DNA of 64,000 nt from Sphingomonas sp. (GTDB lineage Bacteria > Pseudomonadota > Alphaproteobacteria > Sphingomonadales > Sphingomonadaceae). Both the position numbers and the translations under genes were made by a program. The first letter of the stretch is position 1; each line of letters opens with the position of its first letter. Below, piece after piece: positions 9,094 through 17,506 of this stretch. The notes under the pieces were generated by a model. It made no database searches. It saw only the letters and a program-made list of their open reading frames with translations, and had not been told where the DNA came from. Where the stretch lies: positions 248,001 to 312,000 of the forward strand of contig NZ_QFOB01000005.1 of NCBI RefSeq assembly GCF_003248515.1. Reading direction: 5' to 3'.

Positions 9094-9515
9094 TATTTGG
9101 CAAGAGTAAATGCGACGCGCTCGCAAAAAACGAGGAGCTGAGGCGTTTTTGCCGCGTCGGCTAAATGTTTCGCTGGCGAATTATATTGCAGAACCGAAAA
9201 TATTCGAAACATCGAGCTGCCTCCGTCCATCGTACTTCGACGAAGTTCGAGGGCAGATATGGTCGAATTATTTGATGAACGGAAGACTATTGGGGGATTG
9301 ATTTTCTGAATATCACCTAGAAAGGAGGTCAGTCGACGGATTTCCGTCGATCTGTCGGAGCACTCGTTCTGATTTATTTCTAACCTATTGCTGTCGGAGG
9401 GGCGCTAGGCGGCGCTGAGGCGGCCGGCTACGCTTTCAGGCGGCAGCATACGGGCTTGCATATCTCGGTCGTCGTCGTGTTGGCAGTGGTTCGATCCGGG
9501 CCAGAAACAAAGCGT

Positions 9516-9551
9516 CCCCGCTCCGCCGGAAAAGGGGGCGGCGGAGCGGGG
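9516..9551 (-). terminator. Hairpin downstream of the large TonB receptor
   Basis: Perfect 12-base arms, CCCCGCTCCGCC (9516-9527) and GGCGGAGCGGGG (9540-9551), enclose a 12-base loop. It lies about 135 bases beyond the stop of the minus-strand receptor gene. On the minus strand it is followed by the moderately T-rich ACGCTTTGTTTC, so it is a reasonable terminator or a second-line one. Confidence 0.45.
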
Positions 9552-9652
9552 CCGGTGACCGTCGGGCCGCCAGCAGGTGAAGGAAGATGGTGGGCACGCC
9601 CGCCTGTTGCGATGGCGGTGTCGTCTGCCTGGTCCCGTCAGGGGCCGGGATC

Positions 9653-9676
9653 GGGGCCGGCGGCGCCGCCGGCCCC
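9653..9676 (-). terminator. Perfect GC palindrome just after the large TonB receptor
   Basis: A 24-base perfect palindrome made only of G and C (12-base half GGGGCCGGCGGC) begins 11 bases after the receptor stop codon on the minus strand. As RNA it would form a very stable stem. There is no T-run, so termination is inferred from position and stability. Confidence 0.45.
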
Positions 9677-9686
9677 CTCCGGATCG

Positions 9687-12600
9687 TCAATAATCGAAGC
9701 GCAGGCCCACGCGGAACTGCCGCCCGAGGACGTCGTAGAGGCCTGCGCTGGTTTGTGGCGAGGCTTCGGTATTGTCGCCGGTCGGGCCGCCGGCGGTCAG
9801 CACCGGATCGGTGTTGAGGACGTTGCGGATCGAGATGAACACATTGCCCTTCACGCCGCGAACCTTGAATTTGTAGTCCGCGTTGAGATCGAGATACCAC
9901 GCGCCGTTGATGTGATTGTAATTGTAGGTGCGGTTGTCGGTCGTCGAGAGCGGGCAGTCCGTTGAGCAAACGATATAGGCGTTGCTGTACGTGCCGGGGC
10001 TGAAGCCGCGGCCAACGGCCTGGAAGCCGAAGCCGTTGTCCATCGTATAGCCGGCGGTGAGGCGATAGGTCCACTTGCGCAGAACGCCGCTGCCCACCGT
10101 GTTGACGACGAGGTTGCCCAGCCCGTCGTCGCTCTCGTTGGTGAGGGCGCGGGTGGCGAGTGCGCGCGTCTGGAACATGCCCGGGCCGATGCGGCGGCGA
10201 TAGCTGCCCTCGAAGTCGATGCCCTCGGACCGCAGGACGACATAGTTGATCGGCACGTTGTCGACGCTGATGATGTCGGCGGGAGCGGAGGGCGAGCCCG
10301 TGCCGTTCACCGTCTGGATGAAGGCGCAGGAAGCGGTGATCTGGCGCAGATAGCATTCGTCGACGGTGGTCTGCGCGCCCTTGGTGTTGATCGCGCCGGT
10401 CAGCTTGATCTTGTAATAGTCGACCGAGGCGGCGAAACCTTGCAGGAAGCTGGGTGTCAGCACCATGCCGAGGCCCAGCGTCCTGGCGACTTCGGGCTTC
10501 AGGTTCGGATTGCCAACCGAATTGTTGATGTAGGAGTCTGGGATCTGGGCCGCATTGGTGGCCGAGGTCGGGCGGTTGACGGAGTTGGTGGCGCCGCCGC
10601 CCGCCGCGAACAATTCCTGGATGTTGGGCGCGCGGATGTCGCGGCTATAGGTGCCGCGCAGCTTGATGTCGTTGATGACCTGCCACGTCAGGCCGGTCTT
10701 CCAGGTCTCCACCCGGCCCGATGTCGAATAATCGGTGACGCGCAGCGCGCCCTGGAAGTCCATGCCCTTGATGATCGGAACGATCGTTTCGACGAAGCCT
10801 TCCTTCACATTATACTGGCCATGGGTCGCGATGAAGTTGCCGTAGCGCCAGGTCGGCGTGAAAGGTGTGAGGATCGGCGCGAAGAACGGGTCGACGCTGC
10901 CCGAAACCTTCTCCTTGCGATATTCGACGCCGAAGGCGATCGAGACCGGACCAGCCCAGACATCGAACAGGCGGGCCGTGGAGAAGTTGAGCGCTGCCGC
11001 GTCCTGCGTGATCTTCTCGTCGCGCAGCGGATTGCGGCCATTGCCATAGACATAGTCGATCGCGCGCTGGTCCATCCCGCCCACGCCGACACGGTTCAGC
11101 GGGAAGCAGAGGGGATCATCGTTCGTGGTGCTGGCGTCGGCATTGATCCGGCACTGGATCGTGCCGTCAGCGGCGCGCACGGCATCCGTGGCGTTGCGCA
11201 TCCGGGTGTAATTCCAGGCGTTGGTCAGCTGCTCGTGCGCCTTGGTGATGCCGCGCTGATAATAGGTGTTCCAGTGGAAATCGCGATCGAAGAGCGAGAA
11301 GTCGCCATCGACGCCCGCGACGTAGCGATAGACTTCGCGCCGCATGTTGCTGCCTTGCGCGGGCAGCCCGGCATTGCCGGTGCTCACGACCAGCGACTGG
11401 ATGTTGTTCGCCTGCATGACCGCGACGATGTTGGCCGGCAGATAGGGGTTGTCGACCTTGATTTCCGCCGCTTGCGTGTCGGCCACGCCGGGGCTGCTGA
11501 CCGAGCTGACCTGCGATGCCGTCGCCTGATAATAGCTGACGCCGCGATAATAGGCATAGGCGACCTGGACGAACGGCTTGAACCAGGGCGTGACATCGTA
11601 GCTTGCCCGGCCAAAGGCGCTGCGTCGATGCTCGGACGGCAGCAGGGATGCGGTGCCGAGGTGGCTCGATGCCGCATATTTGTAGTCGCCGCCGATCATC
11701 CACTGGCCGGTGCGTGTGCCGACCGCCAGCGTGCCGGTGGTCGCGCGGCCCGTGGAGGGATCGATCGTCCCGAAATAGGTGTTCGTGAGGGCGGTGCGCG
11801 CGGCGGCCGATACCGTGGTGTTGGTCAGTGCCACCAGCGCGCCGGCGCTGTTGCGGACGCCGGTGATCAGGCCGCCCGGCGTGAAGTTGCCCGAGCCGAC
11901 GCCGCTGAGAATGAGGCGCGAGGGAACGCAGAGCGTGGCGCTGTTATTGTCGGTGCATGCCGCCGCGCTGTAGGATGGATTGTCGACCTGAAAGAGCGAG
12001 CTGTTCTGGTTCCAGTCGCGGTCGATCGTGTAGATGCCCTTGCGATCGAAATATTCGCCGCTGGCGATCAGATGGCCACGGCCTTCGCCAAATTCGATGC
12101 CGCCGGTGAGCGAGGCCTTGTGGTTGCCGCCGTCGCCATAGGTGGTGACGCCATATTCATATTCGGCCTGAAGGCCCTTATATTCCTTGTTGAGGATGAA
12201 GTTGACGACGCCCGAGACCGCGTCCGAGCCGTAGGCTGAGGAGGCGCCGCCCGTCACCACCTCGACGCGCGAGATGAGCGATTGGGGGATCGTGTTGGTG
12301 TCGACGGTGCCGCCGGTGGTCGACGCGACCGAGCGCTGGCCGTCGAGCAGCACGAGCGTGCGATTGGCGCCGAGATTGCGCAGATTGACCGAGGCGATAC
12401 CGGCGCCGCCGGTGGAAAGCGCGCCGGCGGACGTCGCCGCCGTACCGGAGCCGCGCACTTGCGGCAGCGTGTTGAGGAAATCGGAAATGGCGGGCGGGGC
12501 CTCGCGATTGATCTCCTCGGTGGAGATGACCGAAACCGGGGTCGGTGCAGAGTAGCCATCGCGTATGATCCGGCTGCCGGTGACGGTGATTTCGCCCTCG

Positions 12601-12854
12601 TTGGCGGGCGATGGCTCCTCGTCCGGCGCCAGCGTGACGCGCTGGCTGGTGGTGGCCGCGGCCTGGTCCCCGGCCATTGCGAGCATCATGCGGCTGCTCG
12701 ATCCGGTGACGACCGGCTCCGGTGCCCCTTGGGCATGAGCGGGGGCGATTGCCCCGCCGATGGCGGCCAGGCCCGAGGCCAGCATGAGGCTGCCGCGCAC
12801 GAATGCTGCCGCGCTGATTTCGCCGGCGAGTCGCCGGCGTGAAGATATTTTCAT
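9687..12854 (-). CDS. Large TonB-dependent receptor (sphingomonad type)
   Basis: A receptor of about 1055 residues counted from the ATG at 12854, which has a good ribosome site (AGGGGGC) and starts a signal peptide (MKISSRRRLAGEISAA through AIAPAHAQG). An upstream in-frame ATG at 12896 would add 14 residues and spoil the signal. The plug runs from about residue 90 to 230 with GEITVTGSRIIRDGYSAPTP, GGAGIASVNLRNLGANRTLV and SAYGSDAVSGVVNFILNKEY; the barrel ends QFRVGLRFDY. Members of this class usually take up oligosaccharides, peptides or aromatic compounds. The substrate is unknown, and no transport or catabolic partner lies next to it. Confidence 0.92.
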   Translation of the reverse strand: MKISSRRRLAGEISAAAFVRGSLMLASGLAAIGGAIAPAHAQGAPEPVVTGSSSRMMLAMAGDQAAATTSQRVTLAPDEEPSPANEGEITVTGSRIIRDGYSAPTPVSVISTEEINREAPPAISDFLNTLPQVRGSGTAATSAGALSTGGAGIASVNLRNLGANRTLVLLDGQRSVASTTGGTVDTNTIPQSLISRVEVVTGGASSAYGSDAVSGVVNFILNKEYKGLQAEYEYGVTTYGDGGNHKASLTGGIEFGEGRGHLIASGEYFDRKGIYTIDRDWNQNSSLFQVDNPSYSAAACTDNNSATLCVPSRLILSGVGSGNFTPGGLITGVRNSAGALVALTNTTVSAAARTALTNTYFGTIDPSTGRATTGTLAVGTRTGQWMIGGDYKYAASSHLGTASLLPSEHRRSAFGRASYDVTPWFKPFVQVAYAYYRGVSYYQATASQVSSVSSPGVADTQAAEIKVDNPYLPANIVAVMQANNIQSLVVSTGNAGLPAQGSNMRREVYRYVAGVDGDFSLFDRDFHWNTYYQRGITKAHEQLTNAWNYTRMRNATDAVRAADGTIQCRINADASTTNDDPLCFPLNRVGVGGMDQRAIDYVYGNGRNPLRDEKITQDAAALNFSTARLFDVWAGPVSIAFGVEYRKEKVSGSVDPFFAPILTPFTPTWRYGNFIATHGQYNVKEGFVETIVPIIKGMDFQGALRVTDYSTSGRVETWKTGLTWQVINDIKLRGTYSRDIRAPNIQELFAAGGGATNSVNRPTSATNAAQIPDSYINNSVGNPNLKPEVARTLGLGMVLTPSFLQGFAASVDYYKIKLTGAINTKGAQTTVDECYLRQITASCAFIQTVNGTGSPSAPADIISVDNVPINYVVLRSEGIDFEGSYRRRIGPGMFQTRALATRALTNESDDGLGNLVVNTVGSGVLRKWTYRLTAGYTMDNGFGFQAVGRGFSPGTYSNAYIVCSTDCPLSTTDNRTYNYNHINGAWYLDLNADYKFKVRGVKGNVFISIRNVLNTDPVLTAGGPTGDNTEASPQTSAGLYDVLGRQFRVGLRFDY

Positions 12855-12938
12855 GAATTGCCCCCTGATGCCCGAACAATTATCGCGCCTAGGCAATCCG
12901 TCTCCCGATATATTGTTTTAAATATTCATGCCGCGTGA

Positions 12939-13339
12939 GATTCAGATCTCCAGCCCCGGAGATTTATTGGATTCTTCAGCGAATATTTATCAGGACGATC
13001 GTGACTTGCGAGTCATTCCGACTTTGTGCGCAAAGCGTAACAGAAATGTCTTGGGAGATTCGATCAAATTTCGGCGGGATATAAGCCGGACGATCCGGAA
13101 TCTGTGACGGTGACGCGATATCGAGCGCATTCTCACAGCGGCATATTGCTGGAGTTAGACGGATTTCGCCTGCCATCCGCCGAAATTCGACGAATGGAGG
13201 CCCCGATTCGCGTCTGTTAGGCGTGCGTTCATGTTGGTCGCGCCGGCCGCCGGGGCGGGGCACAACCATTCGTCGAATTCACCTTCTTCGGTAACCCCCG
13301 GCGATCGCAACTGTGGCATGATCGCTGCGGGAGTGATTC
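12939..13339. promoter_or_regulatory. Cluster of seven GANTC (CcrM-type) sites upstream of rcdA
   Basis: GATTC, GATTC, GAGTC, GATTC, GAATC, GATTC and GATTC start at 12939, 12970, 13010, 13057, 13098, 13205 and 13335; the last is five bases before the rcdA start codon. In alphaproteobacteria GANTC is methylated by CcrM, and GcrA with CcrM times cell-cycle transcription. Chance alone predicts fewer than two in this length. Confidence 0.45.
13184..13279. repeat. 14-base inverted repeat with a 68-base loop upstream of rcdA
   Basis: AATTCGACGAATGG (13184-13197) recurs as its exact reverse complement CCATTCGTCGAATT (13266-13279). The copies flank 68 bases ending 64 bases before the rcdA start. They could be a paired operator that loops, or the stem of a structured leader. 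No known family is recognised. Confidence 0.5.
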
Positions 13340-13343
13340 GAGT

Positions 13344-13808
13344 ATGACCAATCCGGCCTTCGGCGGCACGACGCTTGCGGCACGGCTCGTGGACGCGCTC
13401 TACACGGAAGCGATGCTTCTCGCGGATGAGACGCGCGGCTATTTCGACGAGGCCGGGCAGGACGAGCGCGAGGCGCTTTCGCCCCGTCTGCGTGTGGAAT
13501 TCGCCTGCGAGGCGCTGAAGGGCACCACCCGGCTGATGCAGGTGATCGGCTGGCTGCTGATGCGCAAGGCCGTACATGCGGGCGAGATGCTGGAGGCATC
13601 CTCCGAGAATCGCAGGCTGGGCGAGGCACCCCCGCTGGACTCGGTGGTGCTGGCGCGTCTGCCGCAGTCGGCGCGGCGCCTGCTGGCGGCCGGCGAGGAT
13701 CTTTACCAGCGCGTACGCCGGATCGATGACGGCATCGATGCGCCACCCGTGCCGGGGCCGACGAGCCCGGCGCTGTCGCTGCTGCATCGGCTGGAACAAT
13801 CCTTCTAG
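13344..13808 (+). CDS. rcdA: DUF1465 family protein, RcdA-like cell-cycle proteolysis adaptor
   Basis: A 154-residue, mainly helical cytoplasmic protein matching the DUF1465 family. Its best known member is RcdA of Caulobacter, an adaptor that with CpdR and PopA delivers CtrA and other substrates to ClpXP during the cell cycle. Visible features are the helix LAARLVDALYTEAMLLADET, then RVEFACEALKGTTRLMQVIG, and the conserved C-terminal block LPQSARRLLAAGEDLYQRVRRID. It is preceded by a long regulatory region with seven GANTC sites, in line with cell-cycle control. Function in this organism is inferred from family. Confidence 0.85.
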   Translation: MTNPAFGGTTLAARLVDALYTEAMLLADETRGYFDEAGQDEREALSPRLRVEFACEALKGTTRLMQVIGWLLMRKAVHAGEMLEASSENRRLGEAPPLDSVVLARLPQSARRLLAAGEDLYQRVRRIDDGIDAPPVPGPTSPALSLLHRLEQSF

Positions 13809-13966
13809 GCAACCCGTCGCCGGGGCTGCCGAAGCCCGGTCCCTCTTCTTTCCGCGCGCGGGACGGCGGGGGCGGATAGGGCCATCCGCACGGAAGGCGG
13901 GGAGTTCGCACCCCATTTCAGTGTTGCAATCTTGTGGAAGCGGACGCGCCTAGTAAGCGTGTATCC

Positions 13967-14695
13967 ATGATCCCCGCCTATCGCCCCTTGCTGATGTTTG
14001 CGCTTGTCGCCGCCCCGGTCTGGGCCGCGAAACCGCCAAAGATTCCGAAGGACGCGCCCTATTGCGCGCCCGCGGGCATGAAGCCGGTCTTCCTGTCTCC
14101 GATGGGCGAGCCCTTTCGGGGCACGGCCGGCCAGCCCTATCCCGCCGCCGCCTGGTTCGCGGGGGCCGACAGCGATCATGACGGTGCGGTTTCGCGCGGA
14201 GAGTTCGTCCGCGATGCGGAGCGCTTCTTCAGGACGATCGATCTCGACCATGATGGCAGGATCACGCCCGAGGAAGTGATCGCCTATGAGCGCGACGTGG
14301 CGCCGGAGATCGCGCTCTACAGTCGCTCGCGCGACTATCTGGAGGTGCCGACGCACGGCAAGCCGAAGGCGGGCCAGAGCAATTATGGCGGAGCGATGGG
14401 CGCGGGGCGCTATGCGTGGCTGAACGTGCCCGAGCCGGTGGTTTCCGCCGATACCGATTTCAATCGGGTGATCGACGAGGAGGAATTCCGGCAGGCGGCC
14501 TCCCGCCGTTTCGACACGCTGGCGGGCGGCGAGGGGAAATTGCTGCCGGCCGCGATGCCGCGCACGCCGATCCAGATCGCGATCGAGGGGCCGTGCCGCC
14601 CCCGCCCGAAACCGAAGCAGGGCCCTGGCGGCGATCGCCGCGACGGCCCACCCGATTCCGATGACCGTGCCCGTGGGGAGGGGGCAGCCCAATGA
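13967..14695 (+). CDS. Exported EF-hand calcium-binding protein
   Basis: About 242 residues. The ATG at 13967 begins a signal peptide (MIPAYRPLLMFALVAAPVWA); an upstream in-frame GTG at 13934 would bury it. Three EF-hand-like loops are visible: DSDHDGAVSRGEF from residue 68, DLDHDGRITPEEV from residue 92 and DTDFNRVIDEEEF from residue 162. The first two have the full set of acidic ligands; the third has arginine in place of glycine. The C-terminus is rich in proline and arginine. The stop overlaps the start of the following response regulator (ATGA), so the three genes are translated together. Confidence 0.85.
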   Translation: MIPAYRPLLMFALVAAPVWAAKPPKIPKDAPYCAPAGMKPVFLSPMGEPFRGTAGQPYPAAAWFAGADSDHDGAVSRGEFVRDAERFFRTIDLDHDGRITPEEVIAYERDVAPEIALYSRSRDYLEVPTHGKPKAGQSNYGGAMGAGRYAWLNVPEPVVSADTDFNRVIDEEEFRQAASRRFDTLAGGEGKLLPAAMPRTPIQIAIEGPCRPRPKPKQGPGGDRRDGPPDSDDRARGEGAAQ

Positions 14696-15393
14696 ACGAT
14701 CCGACCGCCCGCCTGCTTGTCGTGGATGACGATGCCGAGCTTCGCACGCTGATCGCCGATTTCCTCGCGGCCAGCGGATATGAGGTGACGAGCGCCGCCA
14801 ATGCCATCGAGATGGACGAGGCACTCGCCAAGGAAACCTATGATCTGATCGTGCTGGATCTGATGATGCCGGGCGAGGATGGCCTTTCCGTGCTCCGGCG
14901 GCTGCGCGGCGGTGGCGGCCCTGGGATCATCATGCTTTCGGCCATGGGCGAGGACACGGACCGCATCGTCGGCCTGGAAGTGGGCGCCGACGATTATCTG
15001 GCCAAGCCCTGCAATCCGCGCGAGCTGCTGGCCCGCGTGCGCGCGTTGCTGCGCCGCCGGGCGGAACTGCCGGCCGCCGGAACGGGCGCCAAGGTGCGCC
15101 GCTTCGGCGTGTGGGCGCTCGATATCGTGCAGCGGCGCATCACGCGATCGGGCATCGCGCCGGTGCAGCTGACGGATGCCGAATTCCGCACGCTGACGGC
15201 GTTTCTCGACAGGCCACAGCGCGTGCTGACGCGCGACCAGTTGATCGAGCATGCCAAGGGGCTTTCCAGCGATGTGTTCGATCGCGCGATCGATGTGACC
15301 ATCAGCCGCCTGCGCAAGAAGCTGGCGCCCGAGGATCCGATCCGCACCGTGCGCAACGAAGGTTATATGTTCATGCAGAAGGTGGAGGGATGA
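14692..15393 (+). CDS. Response regulator, OmpR/PhoB family
   Basis: A 233-residue two-component regulator. The receiver domain (residues 6 to about 122) has the acidic pocket VVDDD (12-14), the phospho-acceptor Asp56 in LIVLDLMMPGEDG and the lysine of YLAKPCNP. The winged-helix output domain (about 135-230) ends with the usual DVTISRLRKKLAPED and RTVRNEGYMF. It overlaps the upstream EF-hand gene and the downstream kinase gene by ATGA at each end, so the three form one tightly coupled unit. Target genes are not evident; the EF-hand gene itself is a natural candidate. Confidence 0.95.
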   Translation: MNDPTARLLVVDDDAELRTLIADFLAASGYEVTSAANAIEMDEALAKETYDLIVLDLMMPGEDGLSVLRRLRGGGGPGIIMLSAMGEDTDRIVGLEVGADDYLAKPCNPRELLARVRALLRRRAELPAAGTGAKVRRFGVWALDIVQRRITRSGIAPVQLTDAEFRTLTAFLDRPQRVLTRDQLIEHAKGLSSDVFDRAIDVTISRLRKKLAPEDPIRTVRNEGYMFMQKVEG

Positions 15394-16754
15394 TCGCTCG
15401 CCTGCGGGGCCTGCCGCTTCTGTGGCAGACCCTGATGCTGCTGTTTCTGAGTGTGGCCGTCGCGCAGGCGGTGGGCATCCTCGTGCTGATTATCGCGCCG
15501 CCCCCGCGCCCGGATTTCAACCGGATGGGAGATATCGTGGCGGCGCTGACCGGCAATGCGCCGGCACGCGACCGGCGCGAGCATGACGATCGTGGCGATC
15601 ACGAGCGCGAGCTTGTGGTGCATCGCGAAAGGGTGGCGCCGGGGCCGCGCCCGGAAATGGTATCCGATCCCGCCCTCGTGCGCGCGCTGGCGGATCGTCT
15701 GCGTGTTGGCGAGGATGGCGTGCGCCTCTGGTTCGAGCCGGATCGCCCGGCGCGGGCCGCCTATGGCGAGCGGCGCGGCCGGCGCTCCGTTTTCATCAAG
15801 GATGGCGAGCCGCTGTTCTTCACTGCGATCGTGGTGGGCGTGAGATCGGGTGACGGCTGGACGGTGGCGGAAACCAGGGCGCCCCCGCTGATCGCCCCCT
15901 GGCAGCGCCGCATGATGCTGTGGTTTGCGCTGAGCGCGCTCGTGCTTCTGCCGCTGGCGTGGATGTTCGCCCGCGCGCTGACCCGGCCGATCAGCAATCT
16001 CGCCGATGCGGCCAACCGGCTGGGCGTCGATCCCACGGCGCCCCCCGTATCGGAGGAGGAAGGGCCGGCGGAACTGCGCGTGACGGCCCATGCGCTGAAC
16101 CGGATGCAGGCGCGGCTTTCCGACTATGTGGGCGAGCGTACCGCCATGATCGGCGCGATCGCGCACGATCTGCGCACGCCGCTGGCGCGCATAGCCTTCC
16201 GCATCGAGGGCGCGCCGGAGCCGATGCGGGACAAGGTGCTGGCGGACGTGGAGCAGATGCGCGCGATGCTGGCGGCGACGATCGGCTTCGTCCGCAATAC
16301 CGATACCAGCGGCGCGCGCATTCCTGTCGATCTGGCGGCGCTGCTCGGGGCGCTGGCGACGCAGGAGGGCGATCTCGGGCGTCCGGTGAAGGCGGGGGCG
16401 ATCACCTCCGCCACGGTGCTGGGGGATCCGCTCGCGTTGGAGCGGCTCTTCCAGAATCTGATCGATAACGGCATCGCCTATGGCGAGCGGGTGACGCTTT
16501 CCGTGAAGCCCGAACAGGGCATGGCGATCGTCTCCGTCACGGACGAGGGGCCGGGGATGGACGAGGATCTGCTGACGCGCGCCTTCCAGCCCTTCGTGCG
16601 GGGCGATCCCTCGCGCAATCGCGATACCGGCGGGATCGGCCTTGGCCTGACGATCGCGCGCACAATAGCGGAAAATCACGGCGGCACGCTGATGCTCGCG
16701 AACCGCAGGGGCGGCGGACTGGAGGCGACGTTGAGACTGCCGCTCGTCGCATGA
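15390..16754 (+). CDS. Sensor histidine kinase
   Basis: A 454-residue membrane kinase starting MIARLRGLPLLWQTL at the ATG overlapping the regulator stop. TM1 is about residues 8-36, a periplasmic domain of roughly 140 residues follows, and TM2 is about 176-198, then HAMP. The H-box AIAHDLRTPLARIAF puts the phosphorylated histidine at residue 259; NLIDNGIAYGE, DEGPGMDED and GGIGLGLTIA are the N, G1 and G2 boxes. The start of the periplasmic domain is crowded with His, Asp, Glu and Arg (DRREHDDRGDHERELVVHRE), which could bind metal ions or polyanions. It is partner to the preceding OmpR-type regulator. Confidence 0.95.
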   Translation: MIARLRGLPLLWQTLMLLFLSVAVAQAVGILVLIIAPPPRPDFNRMGDIVAALTGNAPARDRREHDDRGDHERELVVHRERVAPGPRPEMVSDPALVRALADRLRVGEDGVRLWFEPDRPARAAYGERRGRRSVFIKDGEPLFFTAIVVGVRSGDGWTVAETRAPPLIAPWQRRMMLWFALSALVLLPLAWMFARALTRPISNLADAANRLGVDPTAPPVSEEEGPAELRVTAHALNRMQARLSDYVGERTAMIGAIAHDLRTPLARIAFRIEGAPEPMRDKVLADVEQMRAMLAATIGFVRNTDTSGARIPVDLAALLGALATQEGDLGRPVKAGAITSATVLGDPLALERLFQNLIDNGIAYGERVTLSVKPEQGMAIVSVTDEGPGMDEDLLTRAFQPFVRGDPSRNRDTGGIGLGLTIARTIAENHGGTLMLANRRGGGLEATLRLPLVA

Positions 16755-16757
16755 TGC

Positions 16758-17390
16758 TCAGGCGGCGGGGCCGGGAGGGGACGCCCTGCGCCCGAGCCGC
16801 CGATCCAGCAGCACCATCAGATGCCCGAACAGGAGAAACAGGGCCGAGATGGTGACCACATAGGCCGAAACCCCCGCCCAGCCGATCCGGCCCGGATCGA
16901 TGAAGGGATAGGGATAGAAGCCGCCGGTGGCGCCGCGCAGGAGCGCATAGCCCAGATAGACGACCGGGAAGATCGCGATCAGCCACGGATCGCGGGCTCG
17001 CAGCCGCCCCTTTTCCGCAAGGAACAGCCAGGCCGCCACCGTCAGCAGCGGCACGGCATCGTGAAGCAGCGCGTTGGTGACGAGTCGCCAGCCGGTGGGG
17101 TGGACGACCCGCCGCAGCATCAGTTCGAAGACCGCGCCGACGAGCGCCATCGTCAGGGCCAGACCCGCCAGCAGCAAGGGGTGGCGCAGCTTCACCGATC
17201 CCCGCGCGATGCCTGTGAAGACAATCGCGGTCGTCAGGTTCGAGAGGATCGTGAAGTAGATGGAGAGCCGCCAGAGTGCCGGCGTAAGGCCATGAAGGCG
17301 CAGCGTGACGAGGATGATCTCGAGGATGAGCCCGCTCCATCCGCACAGCGCGATGACGGCAGCCCAAAGGCGCCAGCGTCGTTCACTCAT
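16758..17390 (-). CDS. Pr6Pr family integral membrane protein
   Basis: A 210-residue protein with about six hydrophobic segments (LWAAVIALCGWSGLILEIIL near residue 10, IYFTILSNLTTAIVFTGIA, LLLAGLALTMALVGAVFELM and others) and the block ALLRGATGGFYPYPFIDP, typical of the Pr6Pr family found in many bacteria. Its biochemical role is unknown. It converges on the histidine kinase with three bases between stops and is divergent from the branched-chain keto acid dehydrogenase operon. A Shine-Dalgarno is not obvious. Confidence 0.75.
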   Translation of the reverse strand: MSERRWRLWAAVIALCGWSGLILEIILVTLRLHGLTPALWRLSIYFTILSNLTTAIVFTGIARGSVKLRHPLLLAGLALTMALVGAVFELMLRRVVHPTGWRLVTNALLHDAVPLLTVAAWLFLAEKGRLRARDPWLIAIFPVVYLGYALLRGATGGFYPYPFIDPGRIGWAGVSAYVVTISALFLLFGHLMVLLDRRLGRRASPPGPAA

Positions 17391-17404
17391 AGGCCCACGG
17401 CTCC

Positions 17405-17420
17405 CCCTGAGCTTGTCGAA
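17405..17420. repeat. Half copy of a dispersed GAGCTTGTCGAA-type palindromic repeat
   Basis: CCCTGAGCTTGTCGAA matches one arm of a short dispersed repeat (CCCTGAGCYTGTCGAAGGG) that I recall as frequent between genes of sphingomonads and other high-GC proteobacteria. It lies between the Pr6Pr gene start and the bkd promoter. Only this copy is seen in the window. Confidence 0.35.
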
Positions 17421-17506
17421 CTGCTATTCTTTTGTTACGTCAGTGTGAAACATAATAACTCAACGCAACGAGCATATATCGGATGCGTTGGGAGAGGATG
17501 AACGAG

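Larger units (their letters stand above)
9045..9686. other. Gene-free stretch between the two TonB-receptor genes
   Basis: About 640 bases without a convincing gene. It holds the Fur-like box next to the left receptor, a relatively AT-rich block near 9100-9400, a perfect 8-base inverted repeat TCGACGGA-TT-TCCGTCGA at 9333-9350, a lone perfect Shine-Dalgarno-like AAAGGAGGT at 9321-9329 with no start codon behind it, and the two hairpins that probably end the right receptor gene. The only longer frames lack ribosome sites and family likeness. Confidence 0.6.
12855..13343. other. Long divergent intergenic region between the TonB receptor and rcdA, rich in GANTC
   Basis: Nearly 490 bases with no convincing gene; the one longer minus-strand frame has arginine- and proline-rich shadow composition and no ribosome site. 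It holds seven GANTC sites (starting at 12939, 12970, 13010, 13057, 13098, 13205 and 13335), the palindromes TGACT-TGCG-AGTCA (13002-13015) and CTTTG-TGCG-CAAAG (13022-13035), and a 14-base inverted repeat at 13184-13279. It must contain promoters for both divergent genes. Confidence 0.6.

Noticed and set aside
9110..9301. 63-codon plus-strand frame in the receptor intergenic region
   Set aside because: No ribosome site, no recognisable pattern, and it overlaps the likely promoter of the left receptor.
9333..9350. TCGACGGA-TT-TCCGTCGA palindrome as a terminator
   Set aside because: Too far from any stop codon and with no T-run; left as an unexplained palindrome only.
12976..13269. 97-codon minus-strand frame between the receptor and rcdA
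   Set aside because: No ribosome site, no domain, and composition typical of non-coding sequence; the region is better explained as promoter DNA.
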